In this document: positions 39,973-49,436 of the stretch, piece by piece
Layout of the letters: each line of letters starts with the position of its first letter
Position numbering within the stretch: the stretch's first letter is position 1
The notes under the pieces: generated by a model
The model's database searches: none
What the model was told of the DNA's origin: nothing
The model's input: the letters and a program-made list of their open reading frames with translations, nothing else
Made by a program: the position numbers and the translations under genes
Assembly: GCF_001552175.1 (NCBI RefSeq)
Contig: NZ_BCQR01000013.1
Location: 1 to 64,000 of the forward strand
Direction of reading: 5' to 3'
Origin: Actinomadura kijaniata NBRC 14229
Lineage (GTDB): Bacteria; Actinomycetota; Actinomycetes; Streptosporangiales; Streptosporangiaceae
DNA length: 64,000 nt

Positions 39973-40410
39973 CTAGGGGATCGCAACGTCAGCGACGGCC
40001 ACGCGCAGCTCGATGGGGAACTCCGCGTCGGCCTGCCCGACGCACAGGCCGACCCACCGATCGGCCGCCGCAGGTCGCCAGACCAGCATCTGGGGGCTGA
40101 GCAGGCAGAGCTGTGCCATCGGCTCAGGTGCTGGAGCCGTGCTCCCCAGATACGGCTCCAGGTCCACTTTGCCGGGTGCGCCCCAGCGCGTTGTGAACAC
40201 CTCCGCCAGCGCCTGGAGCGCGGAATCGATCTGTTCCTCGGCGGCTTCGGTGATCTCAGGGTCGCGGCTCTCCCAGAAGTCCTGGCTGGCCTCAAGGACC
40301 CTCACATGGTGACCGGGGCCGCTGAGAGCACCTCCGGTCCACTCGCTCCGTTCGGGGAACGGCAAGGCGAGCAGCTCGTCCACGATCGCCAAGTGCCCAT
40401 CAACCGTCAT
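39973..40410 (-). CDS. Hypothetical protein
   Basis: A 145-residue soluble acidic protein (HLAIVDELLALPFPERSEWT, ITEAAEEQIDSALQALAEVFTTRWG, CLLSPQMLVWRPAAADRWVG). TAGTCT ends six bases before the ATG and there is no ribosome site, suggesting a leaderless mRNA. No family was recognised. Confidence 0.65.
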   Translation of the reverse strand: MTVDGHLAIVDELLALPFPERSEWTGGALSGPGHHVRVLEASQDFWESRDPEITEAAEEQIDSALQALAEVFTTRWGAPGKVDLEPYLGSTAPAPEPMAQLCLLSPQMLVWRPAAADRWVGLCVGQADAEFPIELRVAVADVAIP

Positions 40411-40477
40411 GGTCGGAGACTAGCGGCGTCCACGCGGATGGCCTCGTCCTGCCCCCGGACGCGGTGGATGCGGCTCC

Positions 40478-41104
40478 TCAGGAGCCCGCTCGTCCCACCA
40501 CCGGCTCCAGGTAGCCGAGCAGGACCTTCTTAATCTCCCTGATCTCGGCGGGGCGTTCGGCCTCGTCGGCCGCGGTGACCATCGAGATCATCGCCTGGAA
40601 GACGCGGACCAGGACGCGGGCCGTGCGGGCGCGGTCGGCGGCGGGCAGGTCCGGGGCGCGGACGGCGATCATCTTCTCGACGCGGCCCAGCAGCGCGGCC
40701 TGGATGGGCCGGGCGGCGGCGGCCAGGCCCGGCGGCATGTCGGGGCGGGCGAACAGGGCCTTGAAACCGGGGTTGGCCAGGTTGAACGCCACGATCGGGT
40801 CCGTCATCCGGTCGACCAGCTCCGGCAGCTCCAGCGCGGCGAAGTCGAGGGTGTCGAACGCCTCCCGGTGCGCCGCCCCCATGTCGGCCACGAAGCGGTC
40901 CGCCAGCGCCTGGGCGATCGCCTCCTTGTTGGCGAAGAACTGGTACAGCGAGCCCGGCGAGATCCCGGCCGCGGCGGCGATGCGGTTGGTGGTGGCCGCC
41001 TCGTAGCCGACGTCGGCGAACACCCGCGCGGCGGCCGTCAGGATCTCGGCCATCCGCCGTTCGCCGCGCGCCTGCCGCCTGCGCGGCCGCTCCTCGTCCG
41101 CCAA
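40478..41104 (-). CDS. TetR family regulator of the MMPL exporter
   Basis: A 208-residue repressor. The HTH is at 15-62 (AEILTAAARVFADVGYEAAT then GISPGSLYQFFANKEAIAQA). TTG start at 41104 follows GGAGGGGCGG. It is divergent from the MMPL transporter with two palindromic operators in the 107-base gap, so it should repress both. Confidence 0.9.
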   Translation of the reverse strand: MADEERPRRRQARGERRMAEILTAAARVFADVGYEAATTNRIAAAAGISPGSLYQFFANKEAIAQALADRFVADMGAAHREAFDTLDFAALELPELVDRMTDPIVAFNLANPGFKALFARPDMPPGLAAAARPIQAALLGRVEKMIAVRAPDLPAADRARTARVLVRVFQAMISMVTAADEAERPAEIREIKKVLLGYLEPVVGRAGS

Positions 41105-41143
41105 CGCCGCCCCTCCCTCGTCCGTCAGCAGAGTATTGCAAAC

Positions 41144-41191
41144 GCGAGTGATTGCTCGTAATCTCCGGTCGAAACACGAGCGATAGCTCGT
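41144..41191. promoter_or_regulatory. Two tandem TetR operators for tetR/mmpL
   Basis: GCGAGTGATTGCTCGT (41144-41159) and ACGAGCGATAGCTCGT (41176-41191) share the dyad CGAG-N6-CTCG and are 32 bases apart, about three turns. They occupy the divergent promoter between tetR (41104) and mmpL (41212). Confidence 0.75.
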
Positions 41192-41211
41192 AAATCGGAG
41201 CGGGGGAACCC

Positions 41212-43377
41212 ATGCTGGGAAGGACGCTGGTGCGCCGGGCGCGGTGGATCGTCACCGCCGGTGTGCTGCTGACGGTCGTGGCGGCGCTGGTCGGCGTGGG
41301 GACGGTCGGCGCGTTGTCGCTCAACCGGTTCGAGGCGCCCGGGTCGGAGTCGATGCGGGTCCGCGACGTGCTGGCCCGGGAGCACTCCACCGGCAGCCCG
41401 AACGTGGCGCTGCTGGTCACCGTCCGTAACGGCACCGTCGACGACCCGGTCGTGGCCGCCGCCGGACGCGCGCTGACCGAGGAGCTGCGCGCCCGGCCCG
41501 GCGTCGGCGACGCCTGGTCGTACTGGACGCGCGGCAACGCCGGAACGCTGCGCGGCACCGACGCCCGCCAGGCCCTGGTGCTGGCCTGGGTGCCCGGCGA
41601 CGCCGACCGGGTCCGCCGCGAGGTGCTGCCGGAGCTGGCCCCGCGCTTCACCCGCGACGGCCCGGTCCTGCGGGTGCGCGTCGGCGGCGGCGACGAGGTG
41701 TTCCGGCAGGTCATGGAGCAGGCCCGCGGCGACTTCCTGCGCGCCGAGCTGGTGATCCTGCCGCTGGTGCTGCTGATGCTGTGGCGGGTCTACCGGCGGC
41801 TGGTCCCGGCGCTGGTGACGGTCGGCGTCGGGCTGTTCGCGGTGGCGGGGTCGCTGGCGCTGCTGCGCGGCGTGCTGGGCTTCGCCGAGATCTCGACGTT
41901 CGCCTCCAACATCGCCCTGGTGATGGGGATCGGCCTGGGCGTCGACTACGGCCTGTTCATGATCTTCAGGTTCCGGGAGGAGCTGCGCGGCGGCGCGGAG
42001 GTGCCCGAGGCCGTGGCGCGGACGGTGCGCGGCACGGGCCGCACGGTGCTGTTCAGCGGCGCGACGGTCGCCGCGTCCCTGGCGGTGCTGCTGGTGTTCC
42101 CCTTCCCGTTCCTCAGCTCGTTCGCCTACGCGGGCGTCGCGGTGGTGGTCTCCGCCGTGGTCGGCGCCACGGTCGTGCTGCCCGCCGCGCTGGCGCTGCT
42201 GGGCCGCCGCGTCGAACGCAGGCGGCCGCCCGCGGACGATGGCCGGTCGAGCGCCTGGTACCGGACGGCGGCCCTGGTGACCCGGCGTCCCCTGCTGCTG
42301 GGCGGCGCGGCGCTCGGCGTCGTGCTGCTGCTGGGCGCGCCGTTCCTGGGCATCCGCTTCGGCCTGCCCGACGACCGCGTGCTGCCCGGCTCGGCCCCGG
42401 TCCGCCAGGTGTACGACCAGGTCCGCGCCAACTTCCCCGCCGAGGAGGCCGACGCCCTCCACGTCGTGACGAGCGGCGGCGACCCCGCCGGGACCGCCGC
42501 CTACGCCGGGAGGCTGTCGCGGATCGAGGGCGTCGTGCGGGTCGACTCGCCCGCCGGGTCGTTCACCGGCGGCCGCCGGATGGAGGCCGCCACGGGACGG
42601 ATGCGCGACCGGCTGGCGGTGGTGCCCTCCTCACGGCGGCTGGAGCGGGACGCCGTCGGGCTGGTCCGCGAGGTCCGCGCCGTGCCCGCGCCGTTCGCGA
42701 CGCGGGTCGGCGGCTACCCCGCCGAGCTGGCCGACTACCGCGACGGGGTCACCGGACGCCTGCCGCTGGTCGCCGGGCTGATCGTCGTGGTGACGTTCGC
42801 GGTGCTGTTCCTGATGACCGGCAGCGTCGTCGCGCCGCTGAAGGCGTCGCTGCTGAACGCGGTCAGCCTGACGGTCATGTTCGGCGCGCTGGTGTTCGTC
42901 TTCCAGGACGGCAACCTGTCGGGCCTGCTCGGCTTCACCCCGACCGGGTCGATCGAGCCGAGCGTGCCGCTGCTGATGTTCTGCGTCGCCCACGGCCTGT
43001 CCATGGACTACGAGGTGCTGCTGCTGTCGCGGATCAAGGAGGAGTACGACCGGACCGGCGACGCCGTCGCGGCCGTGCCCGCCGGGATCGCCCGCAGCGC
43101 GCCGCTGGTCACCGCCGCCGCCGTCATCCTGGCGGTGTCGTTCGCGGCCTACGCCACCGGACGCGTGGTGTTCCTCCAGCAGCTCGGCGTCGGCATGGCG
43201 CTGACCGTGCTGCTGGACGCCACCCTGATCCGCGGTGTGCTCGCCCCGGCGCTGATGCGCCTGGCGGGGCCGGCCAACTGGTGGGCGCCCCGCCCGCTGC
43301 GCCGCCTGCACCGGCGGATCGGCCTCGCCGAGGAACCCGCCCCCGCGACCCCCGCCCCCGGCTACGGGCGCGTGTAG
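41212..43377 (+). CDS. MMPL family RND-type transporter
   Basis: A 721-residue inner-membrane exporter with two MMPL repeats. Each repeat has an extracytoplasmic domain and a six-helix bundle, about 12 helices in all. The functional motifs are GLGVDYGLFMIFRFREE in the first half and GLSMDYEVLLLSRIKEEYD in the second. These hold the Asp-Tyr pairs that carry protons in MmpL3-type pumps. Family members export lipids, siderophores or drugs; the substrate is unknown. It is controlled by the divergent TetR and ends overlapping the adenylate kinase gene by 16 bases (convergent). Confidence 0.93.
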   Translation: MLGRTLVRRARWIVTAGVLLTVVAALVGVGTVGALSLNRFEAPGSESMRVRDVLAREHSTGSPNVALLVTVRNGTVDDPVVAAAGRALTEELRARPGVGDAWSYWTRGNAGTLRGTDARQALVLAWVPGDADRVRREVLPELAPRFTRDGPVLRVRVGGGDEVFRQVMEQARGDFLRAELVILPLVLLMLWRVYRRLVPALVTVGVGLFAVAGSLALLRGVLGFAEISTFASNIALVMGIGLGVDYGLFMIFRFREELRGGAEVPEAVARTVRGTGRTVLFSGATVAASLAVLLVFPFPFLSSFAYAGVAVVVSAVVGATVVLPAALALLGRRVERRRPPADDGRSSAWYRTAALVTRRPLLLGGAALGVVLLLGAPFLGIRFGLPDDRVLPGSAPVRQVYDQVRANFPAEEADALHVVTSGGDPAGTAAYAGRLSRIEGVVRVDSPAGSFTGGRRMEAATGRMRDRLAVVPSSRRLERDAVGLVREVRAVPAPFATRVGGYPAELADYRDGVTGRLPLVAGLIVVVTFAVLFLMTGSVVAPLKASLLNAVSLTVMFGALVFVFQDGNLSGLLGFTPTGSIEPSVPLLMFCVAHGLSMDYEVLLLSRIKEEYDRTGDAVAAVPAGIARSAPLVTAAAVILAVSFAAYATGRVVFLQQLGVGMALTVLLDATLIRGVLAPALMRLAGPANWWAPRPLRRLHRRIGLAEEPAPATPAPGYGRV

Positions 43378-44012
43378 TCGGGCAGCCCCAGGCGGGTGCG
43401 GATCTCCTGCTGGATCGTGTGGACGTCGGAGCGGGCGTCGATCGTGAAGACGAACTCCTTGCGCCCGAACAGCTCGATGATCGGGTCGGTCTTCTCGTGG
43501 TACAGGCGCAGCCGCTCGGCCAGGGCCTCCTCGGTGTCGTCCTCCCGGGACACCAGCTCGCCGCCGCACACGTCACAGCGGCCCTCCACCTCCGGGCGGT
43601 GGGCGATCAGGTTGTAGTCCATGCCGCAGCGGGCGCACAGGCGGCGGGCCAGGACGCGGCGGCGCACCTCGGAGTCGGGCAGGTCGAGGTGGATCACGCC
43701 GTCGATGTCGTAGCTCTCCAGGAAGAACTCCGCCTGGCGCGCGTTGCGGGGGAAGCCGTCGATGACGAAACCGTAGTTCCAGTCGTGCTGGGCGAGGCGT
43801 TCGCGCACGATGCTCTCGACCAGGTCGTCGCTGACCAGCTCCCCGGCGCTCATGGTGCGGCGGACCTGCGCGCCGAGCTTGGTGTGGTGCTGGACGTGCC
43901 AGCGGAAGATGTCACCGACGCTGATGTGCACCAGGTCCAGGTCCCGCACCAGCAGCCGCGACTGGGTCCCCTTGCCGCTGCCCTGGGCACCGATGATGAC
44001 GTATTTGCGCAT
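43362..44012 (-). CDS. adk: Adenylate kinase (zinc-type LID)
   Basis: A 216-residue nucleoside-monophosphate kinase: ATP + AMP to 2 ADP. It has the P-loop GAQGSGKGTQ (8-17), the AMP-site FVIDGFPRNARQAE, and RRVLARRLCARCG with a zinc LID (CARCG and CDVCG pairs). The sequence is diverged from the standard actinobacterial Adk that sits between secY and map. It is probably a second copy outside the ribosomal operon, so nucleotide specificity may differ. Confidence 0.92.
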   Translation of the reverse strand: MRKYVIIGAQGSGKGTQSRLLVRDLDLVHISVGDIFRWHVQHHTKLGAQVRRTMSAGELVSDDLVESIVRERLAQHDWNYGFVIDGFPRNARQAEFFLESYDIDGVIHLDLPDSEVRRRVLARRLCARCGMDYNLIAHRPEVEGRCDVCGGELVSREDDTEEALAERLRLYHEKTDPIIELFGRKEFVFTIDARSDVHTIQQEIRTRLGLPDYTRP

Positions 44013-44087
44013 GGGCGCAGCGTCTCACGGACCCGGGACCCGGCGGGCGCGGGGTCTCACGGACGCCGGACCTCACGGACCCGGACC

Positions 44088-44621
44088 TCAGGGGCGCGGG
44101 CGGCGTCCCAGGCGGCGCAGCAGGCCGCGATCGGGAGGGTGGTCGCTGAGCGAGCGCAGCAGCGACTCCAGCGTCGGCGGGCGCACGCACACCAGCGTGG
44201 CGCGGGCGCGGCGGGCGCAGTGCAGCCGCACCGACGGCCGCATCAGCCGCGACAGCAGGCCGCGCGTGCCGTGCCCGACGACCAGGATGTCGTCGTCGCG
44301 GGCCAGCCGTACCAGGGCCGCGCCCGGCTCGCCGACCAGCGCCAGCGCGCTGGTCGGCACGTCGGCCGGGACGCCGCCGGCGACCTCGTCCAGCAGCCGG
44401 TCGATGAGCTCGGCGCCCGCTCCGCGCAGCGCCTCGGTGATGCCGCATCCGAGCTGCCCCGCCGCCGACACGTGCGGCGGCAGCGGCGCGGCGTGCACGA
44501 CCAGCAGGGGCAGGCGCCGGAGCCGGGCCTCGCCGATGGCCCAGGACAGGGCGCAGCGCGCCCCGGCGGAGTCGTCGACCCCGACGACCACGCGGGGGCC
44601 GCCGTCCGGTCTCGCGATCAC
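44088..44621 (-). CDS. Universal stress protein (UspA) family
   Basis: A 177-residue single-domain USP. The N-terminal RVVVGVDDSAGARCALSWAIGEA and C-terminal ILVVGHGTRGLLSRLMRPSV (G-x2-G-x9-G(S/T) type ATP site, partly degenerate) are recognisable. A basic tail of about 30 residues extends the domain. The gene downstream (leftward) is adenylate kinase, with short CTCACGGAC repeats in the gap. Confidence 0.85.
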   Translation of the reverse strand: MIARPDGGPRVVVGVDDSAGARCALSWAIGEARLRRLPLLVVHAAPLPPHVSAAGQLGCGITEALRGAGAELIDRLLDEVAGGVPADVPTSALALVGEPGAALVRLARDDDILVVGHGTRGLLSRLMRPSVRLHCARRARATLVCVRPPTLESLLRSLSDHPPDRGLLRRLGRRPRP

Positions 44622-44709
44622 GGTGCCTCGATCCTCCGAACACCTTGTGGAGCTGTGCCTGACAGCTTGACAGGCGACGATGCCGGTGTGGAAGAGGCGC
44701 GCGGACCCG

Positions 44710-46503
44710 TTATCCGGCGGAACGATCCACGATCTCGTCGGCCACCCCGCGCACGTCGTCGTCGATCTCCGGGGTGGCGCGGACCAGGAAGGCGAGGGAG
44801 TCCAGGATCGTCACCGCGCGGGTCCGGGAGGCCCGCAGCGCGGCCAGGAAACGCCAGGCCACGAGCCCGGCGACGTCGGCGCGGGCCTCCGGGTGCGTCC
44901 AGGCGACCGCGACCAGCGCCAGCAGCGCGGCCTCGGTCACCCAGTCCTCGGGCCCGTAGGCCAGGTCGACCAGGACCGAACGGCGTTCGGACTCGGCCCA
45001 GGGCTGGTCGGCGCGGTGGTGGGCGATCCCCAGGCACGCCCACGCCTGCACCGACCGGATCCACTCGGGCGTCTCCGCCGGGTCGGGGGAGACCGGCGGG
45101 TGGACGAGCAGGCCCAGCAGGTCGTCCAGGCTCAGCCCCGACAGGTGGACCGCGTCGTCGTAGGCGGCGGGCAGATGCCGCCAGCGGTACCCGGCGAAAC
45201 GCCCCACGACCTCCACGGCCTGCGGCGACGGCGGCGGAACGGCCGGACGCGCCACCAGCCCGTCGTACTCCCACACGCGCCGCGCGACCCCGCGCACCGG
45301 GGTCCCGTCGAACACCTCGGGGACGGGCCGCCGCAGATCGGGCTCCTGGGACCGCTCGACCATCACCGGGGAACCGGGCGCCACGTGCGCGAACGCCATC
45401 AGCGCGCTGGGCGCCTCCAGCGCCGACAGGGCCAGGTCGACCGAGTCGGGGATCGGGTCCTGCTCGGTGATCTGCCGCAGCACGTTGACGACCGCCTCGC
45501 TGGGGCGGGGGATGTGGCCGAGCCAGTACCGCCGCTGCGAGGCGTGGGTCAGCAGCCGGTCGGCGTGGCCGTTGTCGGGGTGGGCGCGCAGGTGGTCGGC
45601 CATCGCCACCAGGTGGAACAGGCCGCCGTCGCGGTCGAAGCGCATCCCGCAGGCGGTCGGGAAGGCGCTGGGGCAGTCCGGGTCGATCCGCAGGGCGCGC
45701 TCCACCCACTCCAGCGCCTCGTCGGGCCGCCCGGCGGTGGCCATCAGCTCGCCGATGTCGGTGAGCAGCGCGGTGTTGTCCGGATCCAGCTCCAGGGCCC
45801 GCAGCCAGGCGCGCTTGGCGTCGTCCCAGCGTTGCGCGGCGCGGTAGGCGTAGCCGAGCGCCATCGCGGCGTTGAACGACGGGTCCGCCGCCTCCGCCCG
45901 CATCGCCAGGTCGATCGCCTCGTCCGCCGTGCCGACCCGGCGCAGCAGCATCGACCCGGTCCACAGCAGGGTCGCCTCGCCCGGGTGCGCGACCGCCGCG
46001 ACCCGCACCAGCCCCGCGAACGGCTCCAGCGCCGCCCGCTCCTCCTCGGGCACCGGGTCGGGCAGCACGCCCGTCAACCGCACCACGCCCGCGCTGATCT
46101 CCTCGGGCGGCAGCTTCGCCGCCAGCGCCGGGTCGCGCATCCACGGCACGTCCGCCCAGCCGACCTCCGGCTGGTGGCACTGCGCCGACACCAGCAGCCG
46201 GAACGCCTCGGCGTGCGCGCCCCGCGCGGCCAGCACGTGCGCGCGGGCCAGCACCGTGCCGAGGAACACCGGCTCCTCCAGCGCGAACAGCTCCGGTCCG
46301 CCGCCGGGATGCCCGGCCAGACGCGCCAGCAGCTCGTGCGCCTCGGGCAGCGCGGGGGAGTGGACCAGGGCGCGCGCCACATGCTCGGCGGCATGCCCCA
46401 GCTCGCCGTCGTCCAGCGCCAGCCGCGCCATGCTCAGCTCGCCCTCGGCCTCCAGCCGAGGGTCGGCCATCCCCTCGTGCGACCCCTGATGCGCGTCGGA
46501 CAC
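44710..46503 (-). CDS. Large tetratricopeptide-repeat protein
   Basis: A 597-residue soluble protein with several TPR motifs. The clearest are around residues 195-290: NAAMALGYAYRAAQRWDDAK, RAWLRALELDPDNTALLTDI, and GRPDEALEWVERALRIDPDC. The C-terminal part (PSPQAVEVVGRFAGYRWRHL onward) has no recognised domain. The GTG at 46503 follows GGGAGGGGCGA. It is probably a scaffold or regulatory protein; no role can be assigned. Confidence 0.8.
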   Translation of the reverse strand: MSDAHQGSHEGMADPRLEAEGELSMARLALDDGELGHAAEHVARALVHSPALPEAHELLARLAGHPGGGPELFALEEPVFLGTVLARAHVLAARGAHAEAFRLLVSAQCHQPEVGWADVPWMRDPALAAKLPPEEISAGVVRLTGVLPDPVPEEERAALEPFAGLVRVAAVAHPGEATLLWTGSMLLRRVGTADEAIDLAMRAEAADPSFNAAMALGYAYRAAQRWDDAKRAWLRALELDPDNTALLTDIGELMATAGRPDEALEWVERALRIDPDCPSAFPTACGMRFDRDGGLFHLVAMADHLRAHPDNGHADRLLTHASQRRYWLGHIPRPSEAVVNVLRQITEQDPIPDSVDLALSALEAPSALMAFAHVAPGSPVMVERSQEPDLRRPVPEVFDGTPVRGVARRVWEYDGLVARPAVPPPSPQAVEVVGRFAGYRWRHLPAAYDDAVHLSGLSLDDLLGLLVHPPVSPDPAETPEWIRSVQAWACLGIAHHRADQPWAESERRSVLVDLAYGPEDWVTEAALLALVAVAWTHPEARADVAGLVAWRFLAALRASRTRAVTILDSLAFLVRATPEIDDDVRGVADEIVDRSAG

Positions 46504-46664
46504 TCGCCCCTCCCGAAACACCGTTTTCCGGTCACCCTGCCATGCCGCACCGACAGCGCGCCCGCCAACCCCCCGGGCTCCCCGCCGGAAACGGGTACAT
46601 CCTCCGGTGCCGGGGTAGGGGAGCCGACCGGGCCGAGCCCGTCCGGCGAGAGTGAGGAACCGCG

Positions 46665-47540
46665 ATGGATCTGGGAGACCTCGTCTGGCGGGTCGGCGAG
46701 GAACTCGACCCGCGCCGCCAGATCGACCGGCTGCGCGCCCCCGGGCGCACCCTGCGCGACGCCGTCGCGGGCCGCCGCGTCCTGCTGACCGGCGCGTCCG
46801 CCGGGATCGGCCGCGAGACCGCCCTGATGCTCGGCGGCGCGGGCGCCGAGCTCATCCTGGTCGCCCGGCGCGGCGCCCTCCTGAAGGACCTCGCCGAGCG
46901 GGTCGAACGGCGCGGCGGCGCCGCCCACCCCTACGCCTGCGACCTCACCGACGACGACCAGGTCGACACCCTCGTCTCCTACGCCACCGAGGGCCTGGGC
47001 GGCGTCGACGTCCTCATCAACAACGCCGGCCACTCCATCCGCCGCAACCTCGACGAGACCACCGGCCGCCTCCACGACGCCGAACGCCTGATGAGGCTCA
47101 ACTACTTCGGCGCGCTCCGGCTGACCGTCCCGATCGTCGCGCACATGCGCACCCGCCGCCGGGGCCACGTCGTCAACGTCTCCACCCTCGGCGTGCAGGT
47201 CGGCGCGCAGCCGCTGTTCGCCGGGTACCTGGCCTCCAAGGCGGCGCTGGACGCGTTCGCCCGGTCCGCCGCGCCCGAGACCCGCCGCGACGGCGTCGTG
47301 TGGACCACCGTCCACATGCCCCTGGTCCGCACCGAGATGATCGAACCGACCGGCGTCTACCGCGCGCTCCCCGCCATGACACCGCGCTCGGGCGCCCGCA
47401 TGATCGCGCACGCGGTCGTCCACCGCCCGGCCCGCGTCAGCCACCCGGCCGGAACCGCCGGGCACCTGCTCGACCTCCTGGTCCCCGAAGCGGTCGAACG
47501 CGTCATGGGCCGAGCCGCCAAGATCACCGGCGGCCTCTGA
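46665..47540 (+). CDS. Short-chain dehydrogenase/reductase
   Basis: A 291-residue SDR. Markers are VLLTGASAGIGRETALMLGG (nucleotide site), DVLINNAGHSIRR, VVNVSTLG with catalytic Ser, and YLASKAALDAF with Tyr and Lys. It begins with a 30-residue DLGDLVWRVGEELDPRRQID extension, as in fatty-acyl/ketoacyl-reductase-like actinobacterial SDRs. GAGTGAGGAA precedes the ATG. Confidence 0.9.
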   Translation: MDLGDLVWRVGEELDPRRQIDRLRAPGRTLRDAVAGRRVLLTGASAGIGRETALMLGGAGAELILVARRGALLKDLAERVERRGGAAHPYACDLTDDDQVDTLVSYATEGLGGVDVLINNAGHSIRRNLDETTGRLHDAERLMRLNYFGALRLTVPIVAHMRTRRRGHVVNVSTLGVQVGAQPLFAGYLASKAALDAFARSAAPETRRDGVVWTTVHMPLVRTEMIEPTGVYRALPAMTPRSGARMIAHAVVHRPARVSHPAGTAGHLLDLLVPEAVERVMGRAAKITGGL

Positions 47541-48077
47541 CCCCCCGGGTGCTCTGGAGATTCGGGGCGGCTTCACCGCGGTGGGGTGGACTTGAGCAGG
47601 CTGACGGCTTGATTGCGCACATCCTCGTAGACCTGCGAGCAGGGATAGTTGGAGTGCTGACGGATCGGGGGGTCGACGATCCTTCCCTCGGAAGGAGCCA
47701 GTGCGTCGGGGTCGGGCAGGCAGGCGCGGCCCGCCGTCGCGGTGACCGCCGTGCTGGGCTGTTCACCGCCGGAACGCCGCTGTTCTCCCACCGTGATCTG
47801 TGCTGATCGCTGAGGTGCCGCGCGTGCCGGTGGATGGTGACGGCGACCAGGTCACCTGCGTGCGCACCTTCAACGGCGACCCGACGGCGGATCCGCGCCG
47901 CCATCTCGAACATCGCGCGCACCGCGGCGAGGGGCCTGGGGATCGGTCATCTCCGTCCCGCCTTGTACTGGCCTGCGTTCTTTACGTAGCGTTGATGGCA
48001 ATGCGTGCGAGGCGCAGGGTGTGCCGGGAAGTCTGGTCGGCGATGTCGTCGCCGTCACCTGGTGAAGGAGATCACCC
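47541..48077. other. 537-base region without a confident gene
   Basis: No supported gene. A 72-codon leftward frame (47573-47791) ending NYPCSQVYEDVRNQAVSLLK has protein-like composition but no ribosome site and may be a relic. The AAGGAG site for nhaA is at the right end. Confidence 0.5.
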
Positions 48078-49349
48078 GTGCGCCTGCCCTCCCCGTTCAG
48101 CCTGTCCCGATCCCGCGGGGACTCCAGGACGGGGGGAGGGCCCAGGGTCGAGGCGCTCGCCTACTTCCTGCGTCGCGAGACCACCGGCGGGCAGCTCCTG
48201 CTCGCCGCGACCGCCGTGGCGCTGCTGTGGGCCAACCTCGCCCCCCGCCACTACCAGCGGCTCTGGGGCACCGAACTGGGACTGGGACCCGACTGGCTCC
48301 ACCTGCACCTGAACCTGTCGGCATGGGTGTCGGACGGCCTGCTGGCGATCTTCTTCTTCATCGCGGGCATGGAGGTCAAACGCGAGCTGACCGTCGGCGA
48401 GTTGGCCGGATGGCGGGCGGCGGCGCTGCCGATGTTCGCCGCCGCCGGCGGCATGCTGACCCCCGCGCTGATCGCGTTGGCGGTGTCGGGCGGCCGCGCG
48501 GCCGAGGGCGGCGCGTGGGCGATCCCGGTGGCCACCGACATCGCCTTCGCGCTGGGAGTGCTGGCACTGGTCGGATCCGGGCTGCCCTCGGGGGTACGGG
48601 TCCTGCTGCTGTCGCTGGCGGTCGTGGACGACCTGGGCGCGATCGCGTTGATCGCCGCGCTGTTCACCCAGAACCTGAACCTGCTCTGGCTGGCGGCGGC
48701 GCTGGTCCTGTGCGGCGGCTACCGGCTGGCGCAGCGCCGCCGCGTCACCTCGGCATGGTTGATGATCCCGCTGGTGGTCGCGGTGTGGATCTGCGTGCAC
48801 GCCAGCGGGGTCCACGCCACCGTCGCCGGGATCCTGCTGGGCCTGCTCACCCCCGTCACCCCCGTCGGAGACGAGCCCGAGTGCGCCGCCACCCGGCTGG
48901 AACGGCGGCTGCACCCGGTCTCGGCCGGGATCATCGTGCCGCTGTTCGCGATCGCGGCCGCCGGCATCCCCCTCGGAGCGATCACCGAGACGGTCGGCGA
49001 CCCCGTCGCCCAGGGGGTGTTCGTCGGCCTGCTGGCCGGGAAGGCCATCGGGATCTTCGGCGGAGCGTGGCTGGCGGTCCGGTTCCGGCTGGGCGCGCTG
49101 CCGCCGGGAGTGGGCTGGGCCGACGTGTTCCCCGTGGCGGTCCTGGGCGGCATCGGCTACACCGTCAGCCTGCTGGTCGCACGCCTGGCCAGCGACGACC
49201 CCTCCGCCGCCGAACGCGCCGCCACCGCGGTCCTGGCCGCCTCCCTGGTCGCCTCACTGCTGGCGGTCATGCTCCTGAAGCTGCGCAGCCGCGTGCATTG
49301 TTCCCCGCACGACCACAGCGAGAACGACCGCGACCCCGTCACGTCCTGA
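48078..49349 (+). CDS. nhaA: NhaA family Na+/H+ antiporter
   Basis: A 423-residue, about 11-12-helix secondary antiporter exchanging Na+ (or Li+) for protons. Diagnostic motifs are IFFFIAGMEVKRELTVGEL, PVATDIAFALGVLALVG, and the ion-binding Asp pair in LAVVDDLGAIALIAALF. The GTG at 48078 follows AAGGAG. The C-terminal tail is short and charged. Monocistronic, probably for pH and salt homeostasis. Confidence 0.95.
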   Translation: MRLPSPFSLSRSRGDSRTGGGPRVEALAYFLRRETTGGQLLLAATAVALLWANLAPRHYQRLWGTELGLGPDWLHLHLNLSAWVSDGLLAIFFFIAGMEVKRELTVGELAGWRAAALPMFAAAGGMLTPALIALAVSGGRAAEGGAWAIPVATDIAFALGVLALVGSGLPSGVRVLLLSLAVVDDLGAIALIAALFTQNLNLLWLAAALVLCGGYRLAQRRRVTSAWLMIPLVVAVWICVHASGVHATVAGILLGLLTPVTPVGDEPECAATRLERRLHPVSAGIIVPLFAIAAAGIPLGAITETVGDPVAQGVFVGLLAGKAIGIFGGAWLAVRFRLGALPPGVGWADVFPVAVLGGIGYTVSLLVARLASDDPSAAERAATAVLAASLVASLLAVMLLKLRSRVHCSPHDHSENDRDPVTS

Positions 49350-49436
49350 TGGAGCTGGACAGAAGAGCGCGTTCCTTGGTGCCGGTCATCGAGCGGTTCC
49401 GGGCGAGGGCACGTCGGCAACGCGTATCGGTTGGTC

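Noticed and set aside
44022..44087. Three CTCACGGAC copies between adenylate kinase and universal stress genes as an array
   Set aside because: Too short and irregular to support a CRISPR or regulatory array.
47573..47791. A 72-codon leftward frame in the gap before nhaA
   Set aside because: Composition is protein-like near the end but there is no ribosome site, family or clear bias; noted only as a possible relic.
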